Of a stretch of 64,000 nucleotides of DNA, positions 10,394 to 22,216 are shown in pieces; position 1 is the first letter of the stretch; the number at the start of each line of letters is the position of its first letter. The translations under genes were made by a program, and so were the position numbers. The notes under the pieces were generated by a model. The model saw nothing but the letters and a program-made list of their open reading frames with translations, was not told the DNA's origin and did not search any database. The stretch is from Ehrlichia ruminantium (GTDB lineage Bacteria; Pseudomonadota; Alphaproteobacteria; Rickettsiales; Anaplasmataceae): NCBI RefSeq assembly GCF_009728835.1, contig NZ_CP033455.1:1252548-1316547 (forward strand), written 5' to 3'.

Positions 10394-11519
10394 AAATATC
10401 CTTAATATCCTTACTTTTAGCCAGTAGTTTTAACAGAAATAAACTTATAATATTACACACTACAAATTATCTTCTTGGAATTAAACAAGCACAAATTACT
10501 ATGGTATTTCAAATCCTAATCCAAATTTAACTAGGTTTAGACTAATTTAAAGATAAAAAAACAAACTATATAGATCTAATGATTATTGAATATACTCGTA
10601 ACCACAATAGTAGATAGTGTATGGTATTATACTTAAAATTAAAGTTTGATTATATTTATGCTATACAGATACATATGAACATTAAAAAATATTATTGTTA
10701 TACTCTCACATGCTCAATAAATACATCAATAACATTCTATCAACACAAATAATAGTATCATTAATTAAAAACACAGGAATTATATACAATATCAAAATTA
10801 GCTCATCAGAATCAGGTAAGTATCATAAATTATCCTACGGTATTCAAATTCTAGTTTTAAATTTACGTTAACACTGAATATATGTCATTATAATAGTGCG
10901 TAAAGTGTAGTTCATATTCAAGACTAAAGCCGAATTTTATCTACATTATATTATACATACAATAAGCTAACAATATTTATGTAATCTGATTAGTAGTGTT
11001 AACATAAACACATTACATACTATTATGCATTTATAGCTTATAATATGGAGTTTATGTAATACTCTCACTATATTTTAAATATAGTAGTTACAATAATCAT
11101 GATAATATGACTATTAATACTGATAAATAATAATTATGAAAATAGTAGAATATATGATTTACACTTCATATACATTTCACCAACATTATGAAACATCTGG
11201 TATAATCATTGTATATTTAGCAAGCAATCCAATGATTTACTATTAGTAATTATTAAATAAAAGTATTTAAATTATGTGTTTTTTTACAGATTAAGTTTAC
11301 AATGTTAGTATAATTAACTTAACTATCTTGACTAAATCAGTATAAGGTATATTAATTAATTAGGGTTAAAATAAACTTTATAAGTATTATAGTATTTATT
11401 TTATCATAAACTTAATATTACATGACATTAAAAACATTCCGAAACAAACAAAGTAGTATAAAATTATTGCATTTTTACGATCAAAATGATAAAGATAAAA
11501 CGATTAATAATGTAGTATT
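10394..11519. other. 1.1-kb gene-free spacer before coxB
   Basis: Very AT-rich. No coding frame, RNA gene or clear tandem repeat was seen. It must hold the promoter of the coxB operon, but many TATAAT-like strings occur and I could not choose one. Confidence 0.5.
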
Positions 11520-12296
11520 ATGTTAAGACTTATTATCTTTTTTTTCTGTACATTTATTTCTTTTAGCGCATCTGCGTCATCTCCCGTACCATGGCAAATG
11601 GGGTTTCAAACTCCTGTAACAGATATAATGGAAGCTATAATTAAGTCACATAACTTTGTTATGCTTGTCATGTCAGTAATTACACTAATAGTTTTCGTAA
11701 TAATGACATATGTTATTATTAGATTTCGCAAAAGACCAGGCGAAAAAGTAGTATTTAATACAAAAAATTCTCATAATGCTACTTTAGAGATACTGTGGAC
11801 ATTGATTCCCTTAATAGTCGTAGGGTTTCTCACTATAAGTAATGTCAAACTCATTAGACATGAACAAAAAATTCCTAACATAGAAATGACACTCAAAGCA
11901 GTTGGGTACCAATGGTACTGGGGATACATTTATCCAGATCATAAAAATTTTTCTTTTGAAAGCTACATGAAAGAATCAAGTAGTCTACAAGCTGGAGAAT
12001 TACGTTTGCTTGAAGTTGACAATAGAGTAATTGTGCCCATTAATACAAATATTTTATTACAAGTTACAAGTGCAGATGTGATACACAGTTGGGCTGTACC
12101 AGCACTAGGGATTAAAGTTGATGCAGTTCCAGGCAGATTAAACGAGGCATGGTTTAACATTAAAACTCCAGGAACTTATTATGGTCAGTGCTCAGAACTT
12201 TGCGGTAGGTTACACGGGTTTATGCCTATAGTAATTGTTGCTGTTGAAAAAGAGCAATTTGATAAATGGATACAAGAGAAGATGCGTGAGCTATAG
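11520..12296 (+). CDS. coxB: Cytochrome c oxidase subunit II
   Basis: A 258-aa subunit of the aa3-type terminal oxidase; it accepts electrons from cytochrome c through the binuclear CuA centre. Residues 1-20 form a signal peptide with a likely cut after 'SASA'. Two membrane helices lie at ~45-68 and ~91-107, and the periplasmic cupredoxin domain follows. CuA ligands are visible in '[12 protein letters not shown]' (224-235) plus His189 in 'HSWAVPALG'; the aromatic electron-entry patch is 'YQWYWGY' (130-136). It is the first gene of a three-gene operon; a Shine-Dalgarno AGAGG for coxA overlaps its stop codon. Confidence 0.97.
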   Translation: MLRLIIFFFCTFISFSASASSPVPWQMGFQTPVTDIMEAIIKSHNFVMLVMSVITLIVFVIMTYVIIRFRKRPGEKVVFNTKNSHNATLEILWTLIPLIVVGFLTISNVKLIRHEQKIPNIEMTLKAVGYQWYWGYIYPDHKNFSFESYMKESSSLQAGELRLLEVDNRVIVPINTNILLQVTSADVIHSWAVPALGIKVDAVPGRLNEAWFNIKTPGTYYGQCSELCGRLHGFMPIVIVAVEKEQFDKWIQEKMREL

Positions 12297-12304
12297 AGGT
12301 ATAC

Positions 12305-13861
12305 ATGAGTAATGAACACATACCACACGGGATAAAACGTTGGTTATTTTCGACAAATCATAAAGATATAGGTACATTATATATAATTTTTTCTATCATA
12401 GGTGGCATTGTAGGAGGTCTTTTTTCTCTCATATTAAGGCTACAGCTTGCACACATCAATGTACTAGATAATAACTACCAATTGTATAATGTTATAGTGA
12501 CAGGTCATGCATTAATTATGGTATTTTTCATGATTATGCCTGCTTTAACTGGAGGTTTTGGTAATTGGTTTGTACCATTACTTATAGGAGCCCCGGATAT
12601 GGCCTTTCCTCGCCTTAATAACGTGAGTTTCTGGTTACTAGTATCATCACTAATCTTACTATGCACCTCCGTATTTATAGGAGAAGGCGCAGGTACAGGT
12701 TGGACTCTATATCCACCATTATCATATATAAATTCTCATCCAAGTGCAGCTGTAGACGTAGCAATATTCGCAGTTCATGTTGCTGGAGCTTCATCAATTA
12801 TTGGTGCAATTAATTTTATAGTAACAATATTCAATATGCGCGCTCCTGGTATGACACTCTTAAAAATGCCATTATTTGTTTGGACTGTATTACTCACATC
12901 TTTTATGCTAATTGTTACAATCCCAGTTCTTGGTGGAGCAGTTACAATGCTTCTAACAGACAGAAATTTTGGAACAAGCTTTTTTGATCCGGCCGGTGGT
13001 GGAGATCCTCTACTCTTCCAGCACCTATTTTGGTTTTTTGGGCATCCAGAAGTATATATCATCATATTTCCAGCATTCGGTATTATCAGTCAAGTTGTAT
13101 CAACCTTTTCACATAAAGCAGTTTTTGGATATCTAGGAATGGTCTTAGCACTAGTAGGTATTGCAGCCGTTGGAGCAGTAGTATGGGCTCATCATATGTT
13201 CACTGTAGGGCTCAGTGCAGAAATAGTAACATATTTTAGTGTAACCACAATGTTAATAGGTGTTTTAACTGGAGTAAAAGTATTCAGCTGGATCGCAACT
13301 ATGTGGGGCGGACAAATAGAATTTAAGACTCCTATGCTCTTTTCAATAGGCTTCATTTTTGTATTTGTTATAGGTGGAGTAACTGGAATTGTGATTTCAC
13401 ATGGTGGTATTGATAAAGCATTACATGATACGTATTATGTGGTTGGACATTTTCATTATGTAATGTCAATTGCAGCATTATTCGCAGCCTTTGCTGCATT
13501 CTATTACTGGATAAGCAAGATATCAGGCAAACAATACAATGAGTGCTTAGGTAAAATACATTTCTGGTTAACTTTTATTTCAACCAATGTTACATTCCTA
13601 CCACAACACTTCTTAGGAATATCTGGTATGCCAAGACGGATTCCAGATTATCCAGATGCATTTATACCATGGAACTATATTTCATCTATAGGTGCTGGAA
13701 TGTCATTCTTATCCGCACTATTCTTTATCTACATAATCATTCATACTTTGACAAGAGGAAAAGCAGCTCCCAGTAATCCATGGGGAGGAGATACTTTAGA
13801 ATGGACAATACCATCACCAGCACCTTTTCATACTTTCGAACAAATACCGAAGGTTGATTAA
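12305..13861 (+). CDS. coxA: Cytochrome c oxidase subunit I
   Basis: A 518-aa, twelve-helix catalytic subunit of the heme-copper oxidase that reduces oxygen to water and pumps protons. All metal ligands are present: His68 and His384 region for the low-spin heme ('GHALIMVFF', 'GHFHYV'), the cross-linked CuB pair in 'HPEVY' (247-251), and His296-His297 in 'WAHHMFTVG'. The K-channel and D-channel regions look intact. The ribosome-binding site AGAGG (12295-12299) precedes the ATG by 5 nt. It sits 8 bp after coxB and 2 bp before ctaB. Confidence 0.98.
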   Translation: MSNEHIPHGIKRWLFSTNHKDIGTLYIIFSIIGGIVGGLFSLILRLQLAHINVLDNNYQLYNVIVTGHALIMVFFMIMPALTGGFGNWFVPLLIGAPDMAFPRLNNVSFWLLVSSLILLCTSVFIGEGAGTGWTLYPPLSYINSHPSAAVDVAIFAVHVAGASSIIGAINFIVTIFNMRAPGMTLLKMPLFVWTVLLTSFMLIVTIPVLGGAVTMLLTDRNFGTSFFDPAGGGDPLLFQHLFWFFGHPEVYIIIFPAFGIISQVVSTFSHKAVFGYLGMVLALVGIAAVGAVVWAHHMFTVGLSAEIVTYFSVTTMLIGVLTGVKVFSWIATMWGGQIEFKTPMLFSIGFIFVFVIGGVTGIVISHGGIDKALHDTYYVVGHFHYVMSIAALFAAFAAFYYWISKISGKQYNECLGKIHFWLTFISTNVTFLPQHFLGISGMPRRIPDYPDAFIPWNYISSIGAGMSFLSALFFIYIIIHTLTRGKAAPSNPWGGDTLEWTIPSPAPFHTFEQIPKVD

Positions 13862-13863
13862 AA

Positions 13864-14751
13864 ATGGAGACACAATCCAGTACTATTAAGTTACCACTAA
13901 TAAATGAGATATCAGATTACTGGCATTTACTTAAACCAAAAATCATGTATCTTGTAGTACTTACAGGAATTACAGGAATAGTCATTGCCCCAGGTACTAT
14001 TCACCCACTAATCGCTATAATTAGTACTTTATGTATAGCATTAGGATCCGGAGCCGCTGGTGCAATAAATATGTGGTATGACAGCGATATAGATGCACTA
14101 ATGACAAGAACAAAAACACGCCCTATACCTGCCGGTAAAATTTCCAAAACTAGTGCAATTGAAGTTGGATTAGTTTTATCATTCATTTCAGTAACAGTAA
14201 TGATGATAGCAGTAAACTACATATCAGGAATTCTCCTAGCAATTAGTATTGGATTTTATATTTGTGTGTATACAATGTATCTCAAAAGAAGAACACCACA
14301 AAACATAGTAATAGGAGGAGCTTCTGGAGCATTACCTCCTATTATCGGATGGACTTCTGTTACTGGATCTATCTCCATAGAAAGTTTAGTATTATTTTTG
14401 ATTATTTTCATGTGGACTCCCCCACACTTCTGGGCATTATCATTATTAAACTACCAAGAATACGAAAAAGCAAAAATACCAATGTTACCTGTCACACATG
14501 GAATATTTACTACTAAACTTCACATACTAGTATATAGTATGCTTATGTTTCCAATAACCCTATTGCCAGGATTTTTTCTAAAAGATGCCTTATTATATGA
14601 AATTACAGCAATACCACTTGGGTTAACGTTTGTAGTACAAGCCTTTAAGGTATTTAAATACAATATCCCTTGTCATTATAGAGCAATGTTTACCTATTCA
14701 ATTGCCTATCTTTTTATTCTATTTACTTGCATAATACTCTCCAGCTTTTAA
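13864..14751 (+). CDS. ctaB: Protoheme IX farnesyltransferase (heme O synthase)
   Basis: A 295-aa multi-pass membrane prenyltransferase of the UbiA family that adds a farnesyl group to heme B, making heme O for the oxidase next door. The prenyl-diphosphate/Mg site is the Asp-rich motif 'NMWYDSDIDALMTRTKTRP' (69-87). A second loop 'YTMYLKRRTPQNIVIGGASGALPP' follows at ~140-163. About eight or nine hydrophobic helices are evident. It begins 2 bp after the coxA stop, so the enzyme is co-produced with its target. This gene order (coxB-coxA-ctaB) is common in Rickettsiales. Confidence 0.96.
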   Translation: METQSSTIKLPLINEISDYWHLLKPKIMYLVVLTGITGIVIAPGTIHPLIAIISTLCIALGSGAAGAINMWYDSDIDALMTRTKTRPIPAGKISKTSAIEVGLVLSFISVTVMMIAVNYISGILLAISIGFYICVYTMYLKRRTPQNIVIGGASGALPPIIGWTSVTGSISIESLVLFLIIFMWTPPHFWALSLLNYQEYEKAKIPMLPVTHGIFTTKLHILVYSMLMFPITLLPGFFLKDALLYEITAIPLGLTFVVQAFKVFKYNIPCHYRAMFTYSIAYLFILFTCIILSSF

Positions 14752-15784
14752 AGCATATATTGCTATCACACAAAATAGAAAAATTTGAACATAAATACAT
14801 GTCAAACAAATAATTCACTCAAAACCATGTATAACACAAATAAAAGCATATTTTATCTGTTAATGTTTTCTTATAGCATATATAATTACACGCACATCAT
14901 ACCAAGAACGCCAAAACAAAATATAAAATAATCAATTCTATTTTGAAAAATCCAAAACTATAGAGTAATACTACTTAACCAATCCTGAAAGAACCTTAGA
15001 TAACATATATTCATGTTTAAAAACATGATACTAATACAAAAAATACATGAATTTGATAGCCTAGTATTTATAAACTTAATAATTATCCATATCAACTTAA
15101 TTACACAAGTCAACATTACATAACACAAATGACAAAATACATAAATATGATAACTTCAGTATTTATTAACCTATATAATTACCCATATAAACCAACTATA
15201 CAAACCAACATTACATCATACAAATGATAAAATACATAAATATGATCACCCTAAGTTTTTACTACTTTATATAATTACCCATATAAACCTAATTACACAA
15301 GTTAACATTACATAACACAAATGACAAAATACATAAATATGATCACCCTAAGTTTTTACTACTTTATATAATTATCCATATAAATCTAATTACACAAGTC
15401 AACATTACATCATACAAATGATAAAATACATAAATATGATCACCCTAAGTTTTTACTACTTTATATAATTACCCATATAAACCTAATTACATAAGTCAAC
15501 ATTACATCATACAAATTACAAAATACATAAATATGATCGCTCTAGTATCTATCACCTAATAATTCCCAATACTATATAAATGACATTATTAAGAGTTATT
15601 ACATTGCCATAAGATATAAAGCAAGCTCAAAACAAAAACTGAAACTAAATATCAAACTATTCACAATACAACAGCAACATACTAAAGTACAAGCTGCAAA
15701 TAGTAAAAAACAATTATTATACAATGTACTCATTTATATACTTTACTGATACAGACTAAGACTACACCATGTATAAATTACTTT
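14752..15784. other. Convergent spacer ctaB/bamD with 97-bp repeat array
   Basis: A 1-kb region between convergent genes. The central part is the 97-bp array listed separately; the flanks are A/C-rich on the + strand with no gene recognised. Confidence 0.6.
15005..15585. repeat. Tandem repeat, ~97-bp unit, about 6 copies (outer ones degenerate)
   Basis: The landmark 'acataaatatgat' recurs at 15139, 15234, 15331, 15428 and 15525 (spacings 95, 97, 97, 97), with a worn copy near 15043. The middle units are nearly identical and the outer ones have diverged, as expected if the array grows from its centre. The unit is not a multiple of three and has no coding potential. Confidence 0.93.
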
Positions 15785-16543
15785 CTATAGGCGATCCTGT
15801 GATAAGGTATACCAATCACTATTCGCACAACATTCTTTTAACAAAGACATATATTTACTATAAGCATCTTTATCTCCTAGAGATAAGTATGCCTCGGCAG
15901 TTCTATATACACTTTCTGGAAAATATTTTGTATCTTTATAGCGTTTTAAGATAGTACTAAACCTTCTAATAGCAGCAACATATTCTCCACGTTGTAAATA
16001 AAACTTACCCACTGAAAATTCCTTAGCAGCAATATGTTCGTTAACCATATTTAACCTTAAATTCACCTCTGCCAAATACTGAGAATTAGGGAATAAATGT
16101 ATAAATTCTTCTAATAACTCTGAAACCTTATATGCAGCACTTTGATCACGCTCTACATCATTGATTTGCATGTAATTTGCCATAATACGTAAATAGTACG
16201 CAAAATCTATATCCTCACCATCAGGATACAAATTGATATAATCTTCTGCATAAGTTGCAGAACGTGCATAATTTCTTAATTCATAGTTTAAAAAGGACAT
16301 CATAATACGAGCTTTAATTGCAACTGGAGAAAATGGATATAAGCTATCTATTTCCTCAAGATCTGTTAATGCATCCTTATACTGTTTTTCACTAGACTTT
16401 TTTAAAGCACTTTCATATATCCCATCTGCTGTCCTATTTTCAACAGGTGCTACAGAATATTCCTTATTTAAGAAAGCACAATTTACAACAAATAAAAACC
16501 CTATTAGAAATAACACATTACTAAAAACCTTAAAGTGATACAT
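15785..16543 (-). CDS. bamD: Outer-membrane assembly lipoprotein BamD
   Basis: A 252-aa TPR lipoprotein (ComL/YfiO family) of the BAM machine that inserts beta-barrel proteins into the outer membrane. The N-terminal hydrophobic segment ends in Cys22 within 'FVVNC', a non-canonical but usable lipobox. Five TPR-like helix pairs follow, including 'LTDLEEIDSLYPFSPVAIKARIM' and 'FIHLFPNSQYLAEVNLRLNMV', both typical of BamD. The start ATG is preceded by AGGTGA. The outer membrane is the main host-facing surface in this organism, so BAM function is essential; tolC in this window is a likely client. Confidence 0.92.
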   Translation of the reverse strand: MYHFKVFSNVLFLIGFLFVVNCAFLNKEYSVAPVENRTADGIYESALKKSSEKQYKDALTDLEEIDSLYPFSPVAIKARIMMSFLNYELRNYARSATYAEDYINLYPDGEDIDFAYYLRIMANYMQINDVERDQSAAYKVSELLEEFIHLFPNSQYLAEVNLRLNMVNEHIAAKEFSVGKFYLQRGEYVAAIRRFSTILKRYKDTKYFPESVYRTAEAYLSLGDKDAYSKYMSLLKECCANSDWYTLSQDRL

Positions 16544-16655
16544 AATTAATCACCTATGAATAAATATAAAAATTAAAAACTTATTGAAACATAAAGATCT
16601 ATCTGACACAAGCAATTTTTACGTATACTCTTGCATAGTAAGACATATAATATTA

Positions 16656-16683
16656 TTGACAAGCAGAAGATTGATACTAGAAT
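16656..16683 (+). promoter_or_regulatory. Candidate sigma-70 promoter of purD
   Basis: A consensus TTGACA (16656-16661), 16-nt spacer and TAGAAT (16678-16683). Predicted transcription start is ~16690, about 25 nt before the purD start codon. Confidence 0.55.
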
Positions 16684-16716
16684 TCACAAGTACACATAAA
16701 CTAAAGGAGCATGCTA

Positions 16717-17982
16717 ATGAATGTGTTGGTAATTGGTTCCGGTGGACGTGAGCATGCAATGTTACATAGCATTCGCAAATCCACACTATTAAACAAGCTA
16801 TTTATTGCCCCAGGACGTGAAGGAATGGGTAATCTAGCAGATATAATAGATGTAGACATCAGCAATACCATAGAAGTAATTCAAATATGCAAGAAAGAAA
16901 AAATTGACTTAGTAGTTATAGGGCCAGAGATGGCTTTAATTAATGGTTTATCAGATGCATTAACAGAAGAAGGCATACTGGTATTTGGCCCATCTAAGGC
17001 CGCAGCACGTCTTGAATCCTCAAAAGGGTTTACAAAAGAATTATGTATAAGGTATGGTATACCTACGGCAAAATATGGTTATTTCATTGATGTAGGACCA
17101 GCATATAAGTTTATTGATAAGCAAAAATTACCTTTAGTAATAAAAGCAGATGGACTTGCACAAGGCAAAGGAACAGTAATATGTCATACACATGAAGAAG
17201 CTTATAATACTGTAGATGCAATGTTATTAAATAATAAATTTGGAGAAGCAGGGCATGCTGTAATTATTGAAGAATTTCTTGAAGGAAAAGAAATCAGTTT
17301 CTTTACATTAGTTGACGGATCTAATCCAGTAATATTAGGAGTTGCACAAGATTACAAGACTATAGGAGACAATAATAAGGGACCTAATACTGGTGGTATG
17401 GGATCTTATTCTAAACCAAATATTATCACACAAGAAATGGAGTACATAATAATTCAAAAGATAATATATCCAACTATAAAAGCAATGTTCAACATGAACA
17501 TACAATTCAGAGGTTTATTATTTGCCGGTATAATAATTAAAAAAAATGAACCCAAGTTACTTGAGTACAATGTTCGTTTTGGTGACCCTGAAACACAATC
17601 AATATTACCACGTTTAAATTCTGATCTTTTAAAGCTTCTATCACTTACAGCAAAAGGAAAACTAAGTAATGAATCTGTAGAATTAAACAAAAAAGCCGCT
17701 TTATGTGTAGTAGTCGCTAGTCGCGGATATCCAGGTGAATATAAGAAAAACTCCATAATTAAAGGAATAGATGAAATTGAGAAGTTACCTAACATCCAAC
17801 TGTTACATGCAGGAACAAAAAAAGATGGAAATAATTGGGTATCAGATGGTGGAAGAGTACTCAATATTGTAGCACAAGGTGATAATCTGGCTAGTGCAAA
17901 GCATCAAGCATATGCAGCTTTAGACTTATTAGATTGGCCAGATGGAATATATAGATACGATATAGGTTCATGTGCATTATAA
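16717..17982 (+). CDS. purD: Phosphoribosylamine-glycine ligase
   Basis: A 421-aa ATP-grasp enzyme joining phosphoribosylamine and glycine in the second step of purine synthesis. It opens with '[16 protein letters not shown]'. ATP-grasp signatures include '[18 protein letters not shown]' and '[19 protein letters not shown]', with the C-terminal domain at ~325-420. The longest ORF starts at 16711, but AAGGAG (16704-16709) is only 1 nt from that ATG and 7 nt from the ATG at 16717, so I chose 16717. purK, for a later step of the pathway, lies elsewhere in this window, so the purine genes are scattered. Confidence 0.95.
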   Translation: MNVLVIGSGGREHAMLHSIRKSTLLNKLFIAPGREGMGNLADIIDVDISNTIEVIQICKKEKIDLVVIGPEMALINGLSDALTEEGILVFGPSKAAARLESSKGFTKELCIRYGIPTAKYGYFIDVGPAYKFIDKQKLPLVIKADGLAQGKGTVICHTHEEAYNTVDAMLLNNKFGEAGHAVIIEEFLEGKEISFFTLVDGSNPVILGVAQDYKTIGDNNKGPNTGGMGSYSKPNIITQEMEYIIIQKIIYPTIKAMFNMNIQFRGLLFAGIIIKKNEPKLLEYNVRFGDPETQSILPRLNSDLLKLLSLTAKGKLSNESVELNKKAALCVVVASRGYPGEYKKNSIIKGIDEIEKLPNIQLLHAGTKKDGNNWVSDGGRVLNIVAQGDNLASAKHQAYAALDLLDWPDGIYRYDIGSCAL

Positions 17983-20044
17983 AGTGTTATCCATTTATAT
18001 AAATTTATATTAGCATAACTACAATATAGTAATGTTTTACGGATAACCATATAATGGTGTTATGTTGTATTTATAATAATGTATAACTCTAATTTAGTAA
18101 TGTCATTAGACATGACACATTAAAAATATCAACAAATTATTAGTTTTATCGATTGTATGTATTGACAGACATTAACATACAGTTTCTTGTAGATCAAATT
18201 TTTCTCTATTACAACATAGTCATCAGTATTATAGATGAACGCAATATGATAAAACCATAACAGAGATAATTGCCAGGTATTATCACATATGCATGATATA
18301 AGGTAACACATAATTAATCTATTTAAATATCGCACTCAAACAATACTAACAGCTAAATTATAACTTTTATTTATTGTATTTATCCAAGACATTAGTAATA
18401 CAATTTTCTGTAATTAGAATTCCTGAGTAAATACCTGCTCAATAACATTACGTATTAATGTAGCATTATATGCCAGTACAAAATACTTTTTTATGGATTT
18501 ACATAATACATGCAGCAAACAGTTACTAACTATATTCACAATAACAAACATACATACTAACTTTAGATTCTGATATACAGGATAGTATTATGACTTAAAG
18601 TAACAATACTATCACAAATAACTTAACATAGATCTACATTAGAATACTACAATATTCAAGTTCTTCTTTCTTATTGAACTATAACACACAATATTATTAC
18701 TACACTCACATCATGATAACATAATCAGTACAATAGTATAGATGTGAAAATTCCTTGCATAGTTATTTAATGGGGAACAAATTATAAATGTTTTTTATTA
18801 TAGACTCACTAAGATACAGGTCTATATAATATAGCATATCTATCATATCAATCTTATATAAAACATACTAAAAATTCCAGATTTCCTAGTAACACTACAA
18901 TAACTCCTGCATACATAATAAATAGGATATAATCTTCAACACATGCATTAAAAAATACTTAGATATCCACAGATATACATTTAATATTCATAACATATAT
19001 ACTTAGATTTTTGATCTGATTACGTTATATTTTATAAACAATCTCCATCTACTATAATTACTACTAACTTATTATTTTTACTCTACTTAAGTATAATAGA
19101 CAGCTATATAATTATTTAGTATAAAGGTAATTATTAATATTATTGTTGTAACCTAAACACATAAATTCTTAGCATGGTATTATTCTACTAAACAACAATA
19201 ACACTACATTGTTTTACCTAATTACAGCATACACACCATACAAAACACAACATTGATAATGTAACCCTACCATAGTTGTTTTCATAATCTATATACATTT
19301 ATATTACTTATTTACAAAACATCTCCCCTTCACCTAACTACAGCACATACACTACAGAAATTACAGAGTGATACTGTAAACAACCCCCAGACCATGCTTA
19401 TAAGTTATTCACACTTACATTATTTATTCAAAAAAAACATTACCCTACTTAATCACAGCATACACTACATAAATCATAGTAGTTATACTGTAAATAACCC
19501 CAGACCATGCTTATAAGCTATTCACACTTACATTATTTATTCAAAAAAAACATTACCCCACTTAATCACAGCACACACTACATAAATCATAGTAGTTATA
19601 CCGCAAATAACCCCAGATTATGCTTATAAGCTATTCACACTTACATTATCTATTCAAAAAAACATTACCCTACCTAATTACAGCACACACTACATAAATC
19701 ATAGTAGTTATACTGTAAATAACCCCAGATTATGCTTATAAGCTATTCACACTTACATTATCTATTCAAAAAAACATTACCCTACCTAATTACAGCATAC
19801 ACTACATAAATCATAGTAGTTATACTGTAAATAACCCCAGACCATGCTTATAAGCTATTCACACTTACATTATTTATTCAAAAAAAACATTACCCTACTT
19901 AATCACAGCATACACCATATAAACCGCAACAGTGATATTAATACGCTATTATGGCTATTTTTAAACCCATACACATCCACGTTACTTATTTAAAAAACAC
20001 CATAATAATATATCACATGAGATAACTTTGAACCAAATTGGCAA
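17983..20044. other. 2.1-kb gene-free region with 113-bp repeat array
   Basis: The first ~1.2 kb has no recognisable gene, RNA or repeat. Just after purD a 7-bp inverted repeat (GTTATCC near 17985, GGATAAC near 18040) brackets ~50 bp, but it lacks the form of an intrinsic terminator. The last ~800 bp are the 113-bp array listed separately. Confidence 0.55.
19200..20003. repeat. Tandem repeat, 112-113-bp unit, ~7 copies
   Basis: The landmark 'gcttataag' recurs at 19396, 19509, 19622, 19734 and 19846 (spacings 113, 113, 112, 112). More diverged units extend to ~19200 on the left and ~20003 on the right. The right edge lies only ~45 bp upstream of the yajC promoter, so copy-number change could alter that promoter's context. 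Confidence 0.94.
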
Positions 20045-20073
20045 TTGACAATCTACACCTTTACAATTATAGT
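20045..20073 (+). promoter_or_regulatory. Strong sigma-70 promoter of yajC
   Basis: TTGACA (20045-20050), 17-nt spacer, TATAGT (20068-20073), close to consensus. The expected transcription start (~20080) lies after the first ATG of the longest ORF (20076), which argues that translation starts further downstream. Confidence 0.65.
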
Positions 20074-20105
20074 TAATGCTATATTTCTTGCAAATGGTCA
20101 TGGAC

Positions 20106-20468
20106 ATGTCAATTATTTCTGAAGTTTTTGCAGCAACAACAGCATCACCCGCTTCAGGAGTTGGAAGTTCAATTGCAGGTTTAGTTCCTTTAGTATTAAT
20201 CTTTGGTGTGTTCTATTTTTTTATTATAAGACCCCAGCAGAAGAAGATTAGAGAACATAATAAGCTATTAGAAAGCATCAAAAAAGGTGATAAGGTTGTT
20301 GTCTCTAATAGTATATTTGGTGTAGTTACTAAGGTTGATACAACAGGTGGATGCTTTTTTGTCGAAGTATCAGATGGTGTAGAACTCAAGGTGCTTAAGT
20401 CATCAATTTCTGAAGTATTAGATAAAAACAATAAGCCTGCTTCTGTCCAGGAAGATTCTCCTAAGTAA
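20106..20468 (+). CDS. yajC: Preprotein translocase subunit YajC
   Basis: A small single-pass membrane protein (~120 aa) associated with the SecDF part of the Sec translocon. After 'MSIISEVFAATTA' comes the hydrophobic helix ('LVPLVLIFGVFYFFII'), the family hallmark 'RPQQKK', and a cytoplasmic domain with 'GDKVVVSNSIFGVVTKVD'. The longest frame begins at 20076, but the promoter above places the transcript start at about 20080. I therefore prefer the ATG at 20106; those at 20094 and 20100 are alternatives. secD/secF are not adjacent. Confidence 0.9.
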   Translation: MSIISEVFAATTASPASGVGSSIAGLVPLVLIFGVFYFFIIRPQQKKIREHNKLLESIKKGDKVVVSNSIFGVVTKVDTTGGCFFVEVSDGVELKVLKSSISEVLDKNNKPASVQEDSPK

Positions 20469-21485
20469 CTTCTATTAATTTCACTTATTCTGTTTTTTTG
20501 TGCAGTATCATTAATCTTCATCAGTTATAAGAGTATATATAAGCTTATTCTTCTTAATATATAACTAAGGACTAAAAGATCATAAAATTCAGTACCAGGC
20601 TCATATCATATATGTACTATATAATCAAAAGTACAGTTCTCTTGCCCTACTGATAATATTTTGAATAACAATACCATTATTATCTTATTACTAAAATAAT
20701 ACAAATGGTATACCTTACAGATAGTTTTACAGCATAAAATTATTTATTTTTAGAATATACAGCAGATTTACTACTAACACCAATCTCTTTGTAAGATAGT
20801 CTTTTGAATTTGCATAATTAATTTATTTTTATACCTAAGATATAGGCTAAAATACTAAGTAAAAATAATTAAACAATTAATTACTATATTCTAAAAAAGA
20901 ACAAAAAAATCTACTAACCAGTATACAAAACAATATATTATTTTGATTGTGAAATATTAATGACATATCTGTCTAAATAACTATGAAAAGAATTTTTTCG
21001 AAAACACTTGTTCAACTAATCAACTTTAATACTGCGTATTTATTATTAAAACATTACGCAATTTATGTTGTACACTAATCAACAAAAACTAACACACCTA
21101 CATAAATTAATAAACTATTGAACCCTTAAGAATATTTTCTTCTACCATACGTCACAATCAATATCATGCTACTATCTCTCAAATAACATATTATGTAATA
21201 CTAAAAACTGCTATAAAACTAGCTGACTTTTTACACATAGTAAGTTTAACATATACATAATTAATAGCCTATACAAAAAATACCAACTTTATATAATAAG
21301 CACTGTACATATACCACTTAATTATACTTAAAAATCTTAATATCATTACAAAAACTAAATACTCACAATTACTTCTCGTTATATAATAGCACAATACTAA
21401 CGAGCTTTTTTTACATACTACACTTTTAACTTCACTACTTCATGCACAATAGTAGAAAAGAAATCAACATATTGCTTATTCAAAG
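20469..21485. other. Convergent 1-kb spacer yajC/popZ
   Basis: An AT-rich convergent spacer without a recognised gene, RNA, array or terminator. I read it in both directions for decayed coding sequence and found only short closed frames. Confidence 0.5.
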
Positions 21486-22196
21486 TTAACCTTGATTTGA
21501 CTTTTTTACTATATGCTTAATTTCTTGTTCAACAATATCTTGCACAATTTTTTGCAGATTATTGTTAAGCCATGAAGATAGTTCTGGTTTCAGTATATTT
21601 ATCACTAATTCCTCTATAGTAGGACTTTTATTTTGAGTAGTAACACTAGGCGGTGCTGTATAATGATGTATTTGCGTAATTAACTTTTTTATCTCCTCGC
21701 TGCTTGCAAAAACACTTTCAGGAGACAGTAAACTGTTCTTATGATGTATTTCTTTAATTTCTGACGACGTAGTAGTACCCTCAATCTTTGACAACCCATC
21801 TGATAGAGTATGCTTTGTCGTTAATCTACGTTCTTGAGATGACTGCTCTATGGATATAAACTGATTAATACTAGAAAGCTGATCAGGGTAGATTTTCTCT
21901 TTTGTTACTGCTACCTCAATATCAGGCTTGATGCTGATTTGAGCTACTGGACTTATAGGCACTGTTGCTGAAAAATCAGCCATAGCTTGAAATGTTTGAT
22001 TTATTCCACTTAATGTATTACGTGCACACTGTATATTGTTTAATTCTACAACGTTTTCTGGATCTTCCAAATCCAGTATCTCATTATTAGCATCCTGTTG
22101 CTCAGTAATAACATCCGTTGCATCATTGCTAGACATGACTTTTCTTATGTTCGCAATTACGTCTTTAAGGGACTGAAAATTATTAGTATCACTCAT
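21486..22196 (-). CDS. popZ: PopZ-like polar organising protein (DUF2497)
   Basis: A 236-aa protein with the PopZ/DUF2497 architecture. It has a short N-terminal helix ('LKDVIANIRKVMSSND', ~10-25), a long low-complexity acidic/Ser/Thr/Gln-rich middle, and a conserved C-terminal helical block ('PTIEELVINILKPELSSWLN' followed by 'LQKIVQDIVEQEIKHI'). In Caulobacter PopZ builds a polar matrix that anchors the chromosome origin and recruits cell-cycle regulators acting on CtrA. The role here is inferred from the family. It starts 20 bp after tolC on the same strand, so the two form an operon. ctrA is also in this window. Confidence 0.88.
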   Translation of the reverse strand: MSDTNNFQSLKDVIANIRKVMSSNDATDVITEQQDANNEILDLEDPENVVELNNIQCARNTLSGINQTFQAMADFSATVPISPVAQISIKPDIEVAVTKEKIYPDQLSSINQFISIEQSSQERRLTTKHTLSDGLSKIEGTTTSSEIKEIHHKNSLLSPESVFASSEEIKKLITQIHHYTAPPSVTTQNKSPTIEELVINILKPELSSWLNNNLQKIVQDIVEQEIKHIVKKSNQG

Positions 22197-22216
22197 AAAT
22201 TTATCATATTAAATAA

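Noticed and set aside
18129-18335. 68-aa minus-strand ORF in the purD-yajC spacer
   Set aside because: Composition of spacer DNA, no ribosome-binding site, no motif; treated as chance.
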